Of a stretch of DNA of 64,000 nt, positions 50,270 to 59,124 are shown in pieces. Numbering within the stretch: position 1 is the first letter of the stretch; each line of letters opens with the position of its first letter. Below the pieces are notes generated by a model, which was not told where the DNA came from, did no database searches, and was given only the letters and a program-made list of their open reading frames with translations. The translations under genes and the position numbers were made by a program. This DNA comes from Harmothoe impar (taxonomy: Eukaryota; Annelida; Polychaeta; Phyllodocida; Polynoidae). The stretch is taken from NCBI GenBank assembly GCA_947462335.1, contig OX381704.1, forward strand, positions 44,582,942 through 44,646,941. Reading direction: 5' to 3'.

Positions 50270-51983
50270 CGTATCTTGGGGCGCACTTGGTGGTATTAAA
50301 TGGCTATGAGTAAGATACGACTAATCAGTTTGTTAAATACTTACACATCTTTACATATGACCATTCATAAATTATCTCATTACTCTTCTTAATATCAATC
50401 GTAAATATATATATATATATGGCCTGGTTCTGAATCACCCTACAGTGGTTGCGCCCTACTTTTTTAATATAAAATCTTGAAAAATCATTTGCAATTCTTT
50501 TCTAACCATTAGGAATTTAACACAGAAATACCAGACTTCACACATAAAACATTTTTATATTCCACTTATTTCAAAAGTAATTTCATCGTTCTTTTTAATA
50601 GCTGTATTGGATAGAAATAATGTGCAAAGGCTCAAAAACTAACATATATATAAACGTAATCTTGATACTGTGCTCCTGCACATGATTTAAGGGTTTTGGA
50701 CCTTTGAAATGAAAGAATCATGCAACGGACTAAATGTTACGTTTAGAGCATTGCATGAAGGGTAAATGGCCAGAATCAGGGTATTCAATGGTCTCATCAA
50801 ATATCCCCAGCAAATTAGTTTGACTTAGTTTCTGGAACGTGCACCTTGTGTGACTGTTGTCCTATGGAACTAATTGGCACTATATGACACCATACCCCAT
50901 ATGATGAGAAGTGGAACATACTCACACATATTCACACTTATTCACACATATTCACACATATTCACGCAGCATCATGTACTATGGCACAAAAGAATTCAGA
51001 CCATATTGTTTCACTTTTTGGATTTTTTGGGAAAAAAAAGAAAGTCAGTTTAGTTTGTATTACTCATTATATTTAGAAGTTGGCATAGGGTACCATAGCA
51101 TAAATCTGTTAGTGCACTCCCTGCTGTACGTGGACATGCTAATTCATTCACCAAGATTCCTACTATGGTAGTGTAGGCCTGATGACGATGTGTGCAGTTC
51201 ATGCCAACCATAGTTGTATACGCATGTTTAAGAAGGTCAGAGCTTTATCCAAATAAGATTACCAGAGGAAAGGTGCCTGTGATCTGTCCCTCTTATTGCC
51301 ACTTGAATCAAAATTATATGGCATGTATTTCAATGTCTAATGAAACTTAATAGAATTAGAGGTGTATGGCCAGGTCTTAGATGCATTGACAACATGTTAT
51401 TATGGTTATAAACAATGAAAATGATTCCATTTTACCCATGAGAATATTGAGGAACAACAAAGATGGCACCTGGTGTCAAAACCCTGCACTATTTCGGCCT
51501 GACAAAGTGATAATGGTTATGTTTGAAGATGTGTGAGTGAGTGCAAGAAAAGAAACTAGGTGACACTGTGTCACACAAATACCTGCAATGTGTGACACCA
51601 GGTGTCATCAAAGAGGACACACACCAATAGTGTGCTATGACAACCTATGTCAATTACTGCTAGTTGTAAAAATGATTACAGTTTTTCATATGATTTTAGC
51701 AATCCATGATGAAACTAAAAATACAAGGCTAAACATTTTGGTCTAGGGCATTATATATTTTGTCATTTTGTGTGAATAAGCTTTTTTTCAATCTGTCAGA
51801 ACTGTGTGAATCTGTTCCATGGAACACAGTGTCAGTGTGTGTGAGTCTGTTACATGGTATAGATGTGACACAAAATGCACGAAATAAGCACACAGTTCCA
51901 GAGGTAAAACAGGGTGAAACAATCTGGAAGTAATTTGCTGGGGCCTTTGTCCAGAATACTTTTGATTCATTAGAGGTTGTGTG
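50270..51983. other. Non-coding
   Basis: Includes a short (TA)n run near 50408 and about five units of CACACATATT/CACTTATT near 50921-50965. No supported gene. Confidence 0.4.
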
Positions 51984-52280
51984 TCACGACCTTGGGCCAA
52001 TGTTTTCGTCTCTAACCGGGTGCCATCTCTGACTGGGTGCCATCTCTGACCGGCCTGAATAAAACCGGTTTATTTAGGGCAGATGATCATAAAAATGGGA
52101 AACTAATTACTACTTTAAATAGTTATAATATCCATTAACATTTTCAGCTTAAATCTATCTACTTCTGCCCTAGATAAACCATTTCCATTCAGGCCGGTCA
52201 GAGATGGCACCCGGTCAGAGATGGCTCCCAGTCAGAGATGGCACCCGGTCAGAGACAAAAACATTGGCCCAAGTTCGTGA
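51984..52280. mobile_element. Foldback element with repeated CATCTCTGACNGG units
   Basis: The left arm begins TCACGA, then CTTGGGCCAATGTTTT, then tandem units containing GGGTGCCATCTCTGACTGGG, then GGCCTGAAT. The right arm is the reverse complement with one more unit. The arms are about 100 bp, the centre about 90 bp. No ORF. Confidence 0.7.
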
Positions 52281-53178
52281 GACTCTACCTAAAGCAACAT
52301 GGTCACTTTTATAATGTTTCCTAAGTGATTTATTTGTAAACGAATACAAGGAACTAACCCATGCTAGAAGATGCCAGGACATATCAGTTGTTAAAAGAAA
52401 AGACCACCCTAATTTTACGTAGCCCTATATCAGTAGTATTGGTAATGGTTAACAATATTCGGACACACACACTATTCAAATATGCATGTAGCAGAGTGAC
52501 GTCACAGAGGACCAGAAAGATATCCAGCCTATCCAATCCTATACAAACACGGTACATTTTGATATCATTTATAGGACACTATAATATATTCGATAAAAGA
52601 ATAACGATTTATTCATGGTACATATGAAGTATTTGCAAACTATTTTCCCTTTCTACCATATCAAAAAATGTTATTAGGAAGCTCACAAAAGCCAATGTAA
52701 ATTTAGATAACAGAAACACAAAATCATCTGCACCTGCACTGTACTATGATTGGCCCTTGAATAGCCCTTCATTGGCTTCTTAGGCAGCCTTAGATTGTTG
52801 TAGATTACGTACCAACCAATCAAGAAGTCGTTATAGCTGTGTCTAGACCAACCAATAAAGATGGGCTGAGCATGTCTGGGTGAATTTTGGTACTCTGTGA
52901 CGTCATTCTCTGCATAATACTTTCAAGTTAAACTGCTACATGCTGCGTATTTTAGTAGTGTGTATATCCGAATATTGTTAACCATTACACAAACTACTGA
53001 TATAACTTAAGGCTACTTTTCTTTCAATATATCAAACATTCAAAGTGCTGTAAACTGCTTAATAATTAGGATATGCAATATGAGCCCATTAGGGTAGATT
53101 CACCACTTTCGGACGCTCATTGTCACTGCTAATGCAACCCTTTTCCCATAGAGTCTAGGCAAGGCCATATTTCACCTA
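52281..53178. other. Non-coding
   Basis: AT-rich, with CCAATCA/TGATTGG motifs near 52750-52860. No supported gene. Confidence 0.4.
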
Positions 53179-53647
53179 CACTGAAAACCTCAGGGTCGTC
53201 ATTATAACAATACCAAATTGACAACTTTAGGTCGTCAAGGGGACGACCTCAGGTAATCATTGTGACGACCTAAGGTAGTCATATCTGATCCATATAGACC
53301 AAAGTTGTCATAATGACGACCTTAGGTAGTCACATGGATTGGGTAGTCAGAATGACTACCTTAAGGTTGTTGTTTTAAGTATTGTAAATTTGAAGACCTA
53401 AAGTCATCAGTAATGACAACTCTCAACACCATTGGGTAGTCATTGGGACAACCTAGGGTATATCTGGGTGTTGGACATGGGACATACCCTGCAGAGTAGT
53501 CTCTATACCTTCAAGGCCATCCTCTCGTTAGGAGGTGAACTAATTAGAGACTATATTCATACACCATTCTCCAGATCACTTTCCATTATTCATTATGACA
53601 ACCTAGGTCATCATAATGACTAGGAACCTTCCTCTGGGTTTTCACTG
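53179..53647. mobile_element. TIR element, CACTGAAAACC family, copy 2 (469 bp)
   Basis: Starts CACTGAAAACCTCAGGG and ends CCTCTGGGTTTTCACTG, flanked by TA on each side. The interior has direct and inverted copies of a GACGACCTTAGGTAGTCA-like unit. Same end motif and internal organisation as 25059-25778, although the internal unit sequence differs. Confidence 0.7.
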
Positions 53648-53903
53648 TACAGTTGGTTATATCATACCTATGGGTCGGGGAGTGTTTATACTTCATGACC
53701 TATGTATGATATAAGCGTTCTAAAGTATTTTTGACCTAAATAATTATTGTAACTCAAAGACTAAAAAAAAGTCGGACACTTAAGTTTTCTTTTGATTTTG
53801 TAAGGAAATAAAGGGTAGGGCACCTGATTAATTGGACAGGAATGATAGTAGTATAGTATGTATCGGAACGGGACTATAGTTAACTACTGTTTATTACTCA
53901 ATC

Positions 53904-54162
53904 GATATGCAGCCAATCAGAGGCCGCCATTTGGTCACGTGACCCGTTGCCATGGTAACGTGACCTACTTAGGGCTCTCAGCCAATCAGAAGCCAGCATT
54001 CTGGGTGACCTACTGACCTACTTAGAAGCTCTCAGCCAATCAGAGGCCGGCATTCTGGTAACCATGGTAACGTGACCTACTTACGTCACGTGACCTACTT
54101 AGGCTCAGCCAATCAGAAGCCGGCATTCTGGTAACTAGGGTAACGTGACCTACTTAGGGTTT
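53904..54162. repeat. Array of four CCAAT/E-box units (54-74 bp each)
   Basis: Four imperfect units start at CAGCCAATCAGA, continue with GGCCGGCATTCTGGTAACCA and end TAACGTGACCTACTTAGG. Each carries a CCAAT box, and two carry CACGTGACC. It lies between the CACTGAAAACC element and the left end of the Polinton gene block. It could be host satellite, promoter DNA or part of the element terminus. Confidence 0.7.
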
Positions 54163-54236
54163 GTTTGTAAACAACACCACGTGGCTCTCTTGTTTGTAAA
54201 CAACACCACGTGACACGTGACTGTTTGTAAACAAAC
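54163..54236. repeat. Triple TGTTTGTAAACAA repeat with CACGTG E-boxes
   Basis: TGTTTGTAAACAA occurs three times, the first two each followed by CACCACGTG, plus an extra CACGTG between copies two and three. TGTTTGTAAACA contains a forkhead-type core (TGTTTAC on the complementary strand), and CACGTG is the canonical E-box. It directly abuts the AT-rich left edge of the Polinton block. Confidence 0.6.
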
Positions 54237-54306
54237 AAACAAAAAAAAGTTATGTAACTTATATATAGAAATAAAAACACAACAAGATAATTTCTTTTCT
54301 TTTCAT

Positions 54307-54319
54307 TTTATTCTTTATT
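54307..54319 (-). terminator. Poly(A) signals at the end of the Polinton block
   Basis: AATAAA twice on the minus strand, 30-42 bases past the last small ORF. Probable 3' end of the capsid-protease transcript. Confidence 0.5.
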
Positions 54320-54348
54320 TTCATTTCAATCAGAAAAAACACACAAGT

Positions 54349-54648
54349 TTATGCTTTTTTAGCTTGCTTCTTCGATTTGCAGCAACTCAACAGGCCGCAA
54401 AGTCTCACGCCGCCGTCACTCGCACCACCACACCCCGGACGACTTCTCTCCAATAAACATTGCACGACTTTGGATAAATCCAACACCATTTCGGCAAGGC
54501 AGAGAATCTTTGCCTCCATGAAACGGCCGCCATCGCAACAACCCGTCACAACAGCATCATCGATAGCTTCTGACTCACGGCCCGGTCGCTCAGCTTTGGG
54601 ATTTTGCTCATGCGCATGACGCACTTCTTGGGGTTTCTTATTCGACAT
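54349..54648 (-). CDS. Small Cys-rich Polinton ORF (99 aa)
   Basis: The last ORF of the block; its first 103 nt overlap the 3' end of the protease gene in another frame. It has a Lys/Arg/Glu-rich N-terminal third, a central segment with aliphatic spacing (ILCLAEMVLDLSKVVQCLL) that could be an amphipathic helix, and a Cys/Gly-rich tail ending in basic residues (CCKSKKQAKKA). I do not recognise it. Position and coding length favour a real accessory gene, but it could be a chance frame. Confidence 0.4.
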   Translation of the reverse strand: MSNKKPQEVRHAHEQNPKAERPGRESEAIDDAVVTGCCDGGRFMEAKILCLAEMVLDLSKVVQCLLERSRPGCGGASDGGVRLCGLLSCCKSKKQAKKA

Positions 54649-54998
54649 GCTTCAATTAGGAAATGAACGCAATGAGGTCCACAGGTGTCAGCAGAAGTGT
54701 CTTGTAGTTGAATGCGGTTTCTTTGCCACTTGAACGGAGCAGAGCGTTCCACAAAAGACAAGAACTCCGCACTCAGCGGCGGTAAGCCGAAGGAATCAAA
54801 GTAGTACACTTCACCCGTGCTCGACACGTAAAACGCCACCCAATGCTGACCTGGTAAATGTTGCGGATCTGTGTTGCTCACGAAACAAGTGTCTTTGATA
54901 GGGTGCTTCGGAATAGTGTCACAAGAGAAAACGCCCAGGAAACGATGTTTTGTGTGAACGTTTTCCTTCAACACTCTGCTTATTTCAAGCGTGTTCAT
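54546..54998 (-). CDS. PRO: Adenain-type cysteine protease (maturation protease)
   Basis: A protein of 150 aa starting MNTLEISRVL. The upstream in-frame extension overlaps the capsid gene and is not needed. The adenovirus-protease catalytic set is complete and in order: His52 (in GQHWVAFYV), Asp68 (in YYFDSFG), Gln99 (in IQLQDTSADT) and Cys106 (in TCGPHC). In adenoviruses and Polintons this enzyme (C5/Ulp1 fold) cleaves capsid and core precursors during maturation. It follows the major capsid gene after 29 nt, typical of morphogenesis gene pairing, and probably shares its promoter. No sign of decay. Confidence 0.93.
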   Translation of the reverse strand: MNTLEISRVLKENVHTKHRFLGVFSCDTIPKHPIKDTCFVSNTDPQHLPGQHWVAFYVSSTGEVYYFDSFGLPPLSAEFLSFVERSAPFKWQRNRIQLQDTSADTCGPHCVHFLIEACRIRNPKKCVMRMSKIPKLSDRAVSQKLSMMLL

Positions 54999-55027
54999 AC
55001 GATACGCCAAGTACCGCCGTCTTGTCT

Positions 55028-56335
55028 TCAGTTCATGTGGTAGTCGGTGATGGGGTGTCGATCTCGGGTCAGCTCGACGACGTTGTCGTACACCAAGTAG
55101 AGTAGCACCGTTGTTGTCGCTTGTAGCGCCGAGCGGAAACTGACTTCCACCCTCAGCTGACCCGCTCTTATAAGGTTCACGCGACACCCGTCGTGCGATC
55201 TGTCTGGGGTTAAGTCCAGGGGGAACACCGTGTAACCGTTCAGGAATTGATCGTATGAAATACCGCAGGAGCGCGCGCCCTCGTACATCCCCGTTTCCGT
55301 GTGTAGCGCCAAGTACTCTCTCACGGCCGCTTTGGTCTTAAAGTCGGGCACGTAGGCGTCGTTCGGCACTTTCTGATCGTTCACTATCACTTGAAGCGAG
55401 CTGATGTCGTAATGCTTCATCTCGAACGGGTTCTTGGTGTAGCTACCGTTGAAGGCGTCGTGGTCCAGGAAGCAAATCATCATCGACTTGGGAAGCTGGC
55501 CTGTGTTGGAGTGCGTGTAGCTGTGATCTCTGTTACCTTGAGGGATGGCGTACGTCGTCACCTCCACTCTGTTCACCGGGTAGTCGAAGGGCCCGTGTTC
55601 TATCACCGCTCTCTCGTGCGTTTCCGCTACAGCGTCCGCCACCAGCACGCGTCGCACGTAGAGCTTTGCTTTGTAGATCTTCAAGCTGTAGCCTCCGTCA
55701 GCGGCGCACATCAGATAGAAAGAGGGCGCCGCCTGTTTCAGAGTGAGATTGATTTCTGTCTCTCCAACGATGAGCTTCGGTTGATGAGCCAGGTCAAAGT
55801 GCAGTCGCGCCATCAGCGAAAAGCGCTTGTTGGAGATTAGCTTCTTGCGCGCTTTGTACCCCGCATTCGCGTCAGTCAACGTGTCAAACTGACCGGGCGT
55901 ATCTTCATGCCACCCCTGGGCGCTCATGACGCCGTCCTTCACGTCTTTGTTGTAGTTGAGTAACCCTTCCAAGTAAGCTCGGTAAGGGTAGGTCTCGGTG
56001 TTGCCAGACACTTTGAAACCGCCGATGGAGACTTGGACGTCTTTGAAGAGCGAGTGAGCCAAGTTGTTCACCGGAGCTACCGCGTCGGTGTCCTCGATCG
56101 CCGCTCCGTTCGCTTTCAGCACTTGACATTCCAGATGAAGGTAATTCTCGTTCAGGTCTGTGTACTCTTGCGACTTGTTGATGGTGAAATTTATATTACC
56201 TCCATCCTCTAAAGAGTTTTTTGTTTCTATCCCCAGGAAAGACGACTTTAAGATAGTAGTCTGAGTCGGCGCTACGGTGTGCAGGTCGAGCTCAGAGAGC
56301 GCGCACTCGTTACTGCTCTCGTGTACGTAAGCCAT
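55028..56335 (-). CDS. MCP: Polinton major capsid protein (double jelly-roll candidate)
   Basis: A protein of 435 aa with the organisation of Polinton/invertebrate capsid proteins of the F54H12.2-like group: an N-terminal NINFTINKSQEYTDLNENYL, then HSLFKDVQVSIGG and YPYRAYLEGLLNYN, a GWHED segment, and a C-terminal half with DLTPDRSHDGCRVNL. In this family the protein forms the icosahedral shell from two jelly-roll folds; that fold is family knowledge, not something visible here. A TATA box is 55-62 bp upstream, the clearest single-gene promoter in the block. The frame is fully open. Assignment rests on recognised sequence layout and gene neighbourhood. Confidence 0.83.
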   Translation of the reverse strand: MAYVHESSNECALSELDLHTVAPTQTTILKSSFLGIETKNSLEDGGNINFTINKSQEYTDLNENYLHLECQVLKANGAAIEDTDAVAPVNNLAHSLFKDVQVSIGGFKVSGNTETYPYRAYLEGLLNYNKDVKDGVMSAQGWHEDTPGQFDTLTDANAGYKARKKLISNKRFSLMARLHFDLAHQPKLIVGETEINLTLKQAAPSFYLMCAADGGYSLKIYKAKLYVRRVLVADAVAETHERAVIEHGPFDYPVNRVEVTTYAIPQGNRDHSYTHSNTGQLPKSMMICFLDHDAFNGSYTKNPFEMKHYDISSLQVIVNDQKVPNDAYVPDFKTKAAVREYLALHTETGMYEGARSCGISYDQFLNGYTVFPLDLTPDRSHDGCRVNLIRAGQLRVEVSFRSALQATTTVLLYLVYDNVVELTRDRHPITDYHMN

Positions 56336-56389
56336 TGTGTTCTCTCTTCACGCGGCCGACAGACTGACGCCGGCCGCCTCCAGTCTTTT

Positions 56390-56397
56390 TATTTATA
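56390..56397 (-). promoter_or_regulatory. TATA box of the capsid gene
   Basis: TATAAATA on the minus strand, followed by AAAAGACTGG, 55 bp upstream of the capsid ATG. The AAAAGACTG extension recurs at the promoter near 62576. Confidence 0.6.
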
Positions 56398-56414
56398 CCT
56401 GAACGCCTATGCGC

Positions 56415-56840
56415 TTACCGGTCGAATACATCCCCTCTACGTCTCTTGCAAGAGCCACCGCCCGTCTGAGGAGAATGCCGGCGACGTTTCGACCCTTTCT
56501 TAGACGCGACAGTCGTCTTTCCTCCCGAGAACGCCGTACTCGCCAGTCTCTTCAGAGCGCCTGCGCCTCGGTCTTTCACGCTGCTCTTTAAAGTCCGACC
56601 CGCCAGCACATCTTTAGCTACGCCCACACCGGCGCGGAGCAGCGTTTTTCCCACCGACTTCAATAGCGGGGTAGCCGAGCGCATCAGACCTAACAGAGCG
56701 CCGCCCAAACCGTGCCCGCTCTGGAAAGAGCGCCCGCTGTACACGTTGATGCCGTTGCCCAGCTGCGCGTTGTAGTAATCGCTGTACCCTCTGCCGACGG
56801 TGCGCCTGGGTGGAAAGTACGGAACGCGTTGACGCATCAT
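56415..56840 (-). CDS. Candidate minor capsid/core protein (141 aa)
   Basis: The N-terminal part is Tyr/Gly/Arg-rich (GRGYSDYYNAQLGNG, VYSGRSFQSGHGLGG). An amphipathic/hydrophobic stretch follows (ALLGLMRSATPLLKSVGKTL), and the tail is highly basic (KKGSKRRRH, CKRRRGDVF). Polintons commonly encode a protein with a GHGLG or GHGIG motif before a hydrophobic helix, compared with adenovirus minor capsid/core proteins; that comparison is from memory. It starts 11 nt after the 372-aa gene stops and precedes the capsid gene, fitting a structural role. The basic tail may bind DNA. Two consecutive ATG codons are possible starts. Confidence 0.65.
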   Translation of the reverse strand: MMRQRVPYFPPRRTVGRGYSDYYNAQLGNGINVYSGRSFQSGHGLGGALLGLMRSATPLLKSVGKTLLRAGVGVAKDVLAGRTLKSSVKDRGAGALKRLASTAFSGGKTTVASKKGSKRRRHSPQTGGGSCKRRRGDVFDR

Positions 56841-56851
56841 TTTTCTCTCTT

Positions 56852-57970
56852 TCAGCGCTCAATAGGTCTCAGATGAAGTGTCACGGTCACCTCGCCTCTA
56901 CCGAATGGGATGGAATGACCGGATCGGTCTCTTAAATAGATGCCGACCTCGGTAAACCTCTTGGATTTCAAGGGGAAATAATCCAAATGGGGAAAACTGA
57001 TAGCTTGCACGCCACCTCGACGCTTTCCGCCTCTGTCCACCGCGACGCAGCGCAACAGCGGCACTTGCATGTCGCCCACACGTCTCTCCTGGATCATGTC
57101 GGTGTATATGTACACAGAGTGCACGTCCCCGTAAACATCCATCGAGTAGGCGCCGGTAGTCGGCGACGCGAAACACGTCTTCTCTCCGAAGCCTAGAACG
57201 CATGCGAGATGCTGAGTCAGCAGGACAGCGCAGTGTCTCGGCGGTTTGATGGTGACGCGTTTCGTGTTGGCGTCGTACGATAAGATCCGCATCGGTTTGA
57301 GCAAGAAGCTGGAGCCCTCTAGTCTGTCATCTCGCATCGTCTCACTCAAGCGCTCGACTAGGGTGTGGTTGCTTCCGGTGAAAATAGGAGGTATCTGGAA
57401 TATGTTTGGCATGAAACTGCGCACTCCCATGTCTTTCTCCATCTCTTCGATCATCTGTCTTGCTTGATCGCTGATCGCCTTCTTCTTCACCGCAGGGGAC
57501 AAGAACTGCTTGTATACGGCATTCGTCTGTCTCAAGTCGACCTCTCTCTTGAACCTTTTTGTTTCCGGTTTCAATCGCTGCTCTTCCGACGTGTCTGATA
57601 TCTCTTCCACCGTTACATAGCTCGCTTCCTTCCAGCTCAGCGGGTATTTTGAGCTGAACATCAGCTTGCTCAGACCGTTCGCGTTTTTCATTCCCCTCCA
57701 GTCTACCTGTGGTTTTCTTCCTTCGGCGAATTTAGTTTCTTTTAAAACGTTGATCGCCTCCTCTAGCGAACCCTTGGTGCGCAGAGGAACAACGATGATC
57801 AAGTCGTCGTCGTGCACGTTAGTCCATTCTGTAGGGAGGATGATCTCAGTCAGAGCCGCTTCGTACGCTTCGGGCAGAAGGAGCGGCGAGTCGAAGTGAG
57901 TTCGGAAAGACGTCAAGCTGTTGTCAGGATAATACTCCATAGAGCTGTTGCTAGGTAGAGTGATGTTCAT
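56852..57970 (-). CDS. Candidate minor capsid (penton-like) protein, 372 aa
   Basis: I place the start at MNITLPSNSS. The frame continues upstream only through an A-tract and the end of the integrase gene. The N-terminal MNITLPSNSSMEYYPDNSL, followed by LPEAYEAALTEIILPTEW, is a pattern I associate with a conserved Polinton structural protein, possibly the single jelly-roll minor capsid or penton protein. A central Glu/Lys-rich helical region (residues about 140-200) is followed by beta-rich sequence. The integrase stop lies 17 nt upstream, and those bases are mostly adenines. The role as minor capsid protein is inference; a structure prediction would decide. Confidence 0.7.
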   Translation of the reverse strand: MNITLPSNSSMEYYPDNSLTSFRTHFDSPLLLPEAYEAALTEIILPTEWTNVHDDDLIIVVPLRTKGSLEEAINVLKETKFAEGRKPQVDWRGMKNANGLSKLMFSSKYPLSWKEASYVTVEEISDTSEEQRLKPETKRFKREVDLRQTNAVYKQFLSPAVKKKAISDQARQMIEEMEKDMGVRSFMPNIFQIPPIFTGSNHTLVERLSETMRDDRLEGSSFLLKPMRILSYDANTKRVTIKPPRHCAVLLTQHLACVLGFGEKTCFASPTTGAYSMDVYGDVHSVYIYTDMIQERRVGDMQVPLLRCVAVDRGGKRRGGVQAISFPHLDYFPLKSKRFTEVGIYLRDRSGHSIPFGRGEVTVTLHLRPIER

Positions 57971-57987
57971 TATTTTTTTTTTTTTTT

Positions 57988-59124
57988 CTACGTTATTTTT
58001 TTGACGGGGATCCACTTGTTGAACTTGTCGTCGTAACCTAACCAACGTACGAAAGCTAACTCTTTACCGTCGACGGTCTTGCGGCGCAACACCTCGTCTA
58101 TCAGGTAGTTGTTGTCGTAACGACTCTTGTACACCTTCTGAACCTCTTCCGGGTAGAAGACGCCTTTTATCTCCTCGCCCTTGTCGTCTTTCAGCTCGAA
58201 CCCTCTGCTTCCCAACGTCTTAGCAACGTCGACCACTTCCTCGCGCCAGTTTCCCTCGTACCCTTTGTCGAAGGCGCCTTTAGTTCTCAACATCCTCACT
58301 CTGTCACCCGGAGCGATGACGTCGACGGCGGACGTCTTTGTTTTTTTCTTCTTTTTCCATATTTCGTCGATTTGTTTGTTAGTTGGGAGATCTTGTCGGT
58401 AGAAAACTGTTTCGCTGTTTTCCAAGCTGACTTGAGCCGGCGCCATTTTCAACGTCTTGTGGTGAGTGCGATTGTAAGAAGACACTACATGGTGCAGTAC
58501 GTCTACGTAGCGATACGTGCGCTTGTGTGTGAAATAACGCCACAGCTTCTCCTTCAGACTGCGGTTCAAGCGCTCCACTAGACTAGCTTTGATGTCGTCG
58601 TTCTCGCCAGTGAAGAACTCTATGCCCTCGCTCTTCAAGTGATCTTGAAAGATCTTGTTCAAAAACTCTTTCCCCTTGTCTGTCTGAACAGTGCGCGGTC
58701 GTCTCTCGCCAGTGCCTGTCATCTCTCGGAAGGCCTCGGTGACATCAGCGCCGCTCTTGGATTTAATGGGAACGGCCCACGCGTACCTAGAGAAAACGTC
58801 GATCGCCGTCACCACGTACCGGAAGCGGTCGTTGTGAGACGCCAAAGCTTGCATGTCCATCAGATCTATCTGCCACTGCTGATCGATTGCGCCGGTTATA
58901 GTCTTGTTCCTTGCGAATTTTCTCCGAATGGGTTTATGTTTAGTGTAGGCGTCCAGCGACACTAAAGCATCTCGGATGACGGCCGGGTTTAGGTGGCGAA
59001 AATGATGTTTCTGGAGTTTAGTCACGCTAGTGAAACTGGAGGGCGCTTTGACGTCGGTATATCTAGCTACTACGCGCTTCTTTTCTTTTTCCTTCTTGGT
59101 CAGTCTCTTCACTGGTTTGCCCAT
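57988..59124 (-). CDS. INT: Retroviral-type integrase with C-terminal chromodomain
   Basis: A protein of 378 aa. The DDE core is complete: Asp87 (WQIDLMDM), Asp149 (QTDKGKEF) and Glu184 (SLVERLNRSL), giving the D-D-34-E spacing of retroviral and Polinton integrases. FRYVVTAIDVFSRYAWAVPIK and NRTHHKTLKMAPAQV are typical core segments. The last 45 residues (YLIDEVLRRK, LAFVRWLGY, NKWIPVKKI) form a chromodomain, which in related integrases binds modified histones and steers insertion. No clear HHCC zinc finger is seen at the Lys-rich N terminus. It overlaps the upstream gene by 16 nt. The central position among structural genes is unusual. The frame is intact. Confidence 0.95.
   Translation of the reverse strand: MGKPVKRLTKKEKEKKRVVARYTDVKAPSSFTSVTKLQKHHFRHLNPAVIRDALVSLDAYTKHKPIRRKFARNKTITGAIDQQWQIDLMDMQALASHNDRFRYVVTAIDVFSRYAWAVPIKSKSGADVTEAFREMTGTGERRPRTVQTDKGKEFLNKIFQDHLKSEGIEFFTGENDDIKASLVERLNRSLKEKLWRYFTHKRTYRYVDVLHHVVSSYNRTHHKTLKMAPAQVSLENSETVFYRQDLPTNKQIDEIWKKKKKTKTSAVDVIAPGDRVRMLRTKGAFDKGYEGNWREEVVDVAKTLGSRGFELKDDKGEEIKGVFYPEEVQKVYKSRYDNNYLIDEVLRRKTVDGKELAFVRWLGYDDKFNKWIPVKKIT

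Noticed and set aside
50911..50970. CACACATATT tandem units as a telomere-like or regulatory array
   Set aside because: Only about five imperfect units; simple-sequence drift explains it.
54999..55187. N-terminal extension of the protease ORF (63 codons upstream of MNTLEI)
   Set aside because: It overlaps the end of the capsid gene in another frame, is Arg/Ser-rich without family likeness, and the 150-aa product from 54998 already matches the normal adenain layout.
55391..55840. 149-codon plus-strand ORF antisense to the capsid gene
   Set aside because: Antisense shadow of a well-supported capsid gene; no recognisable domain.
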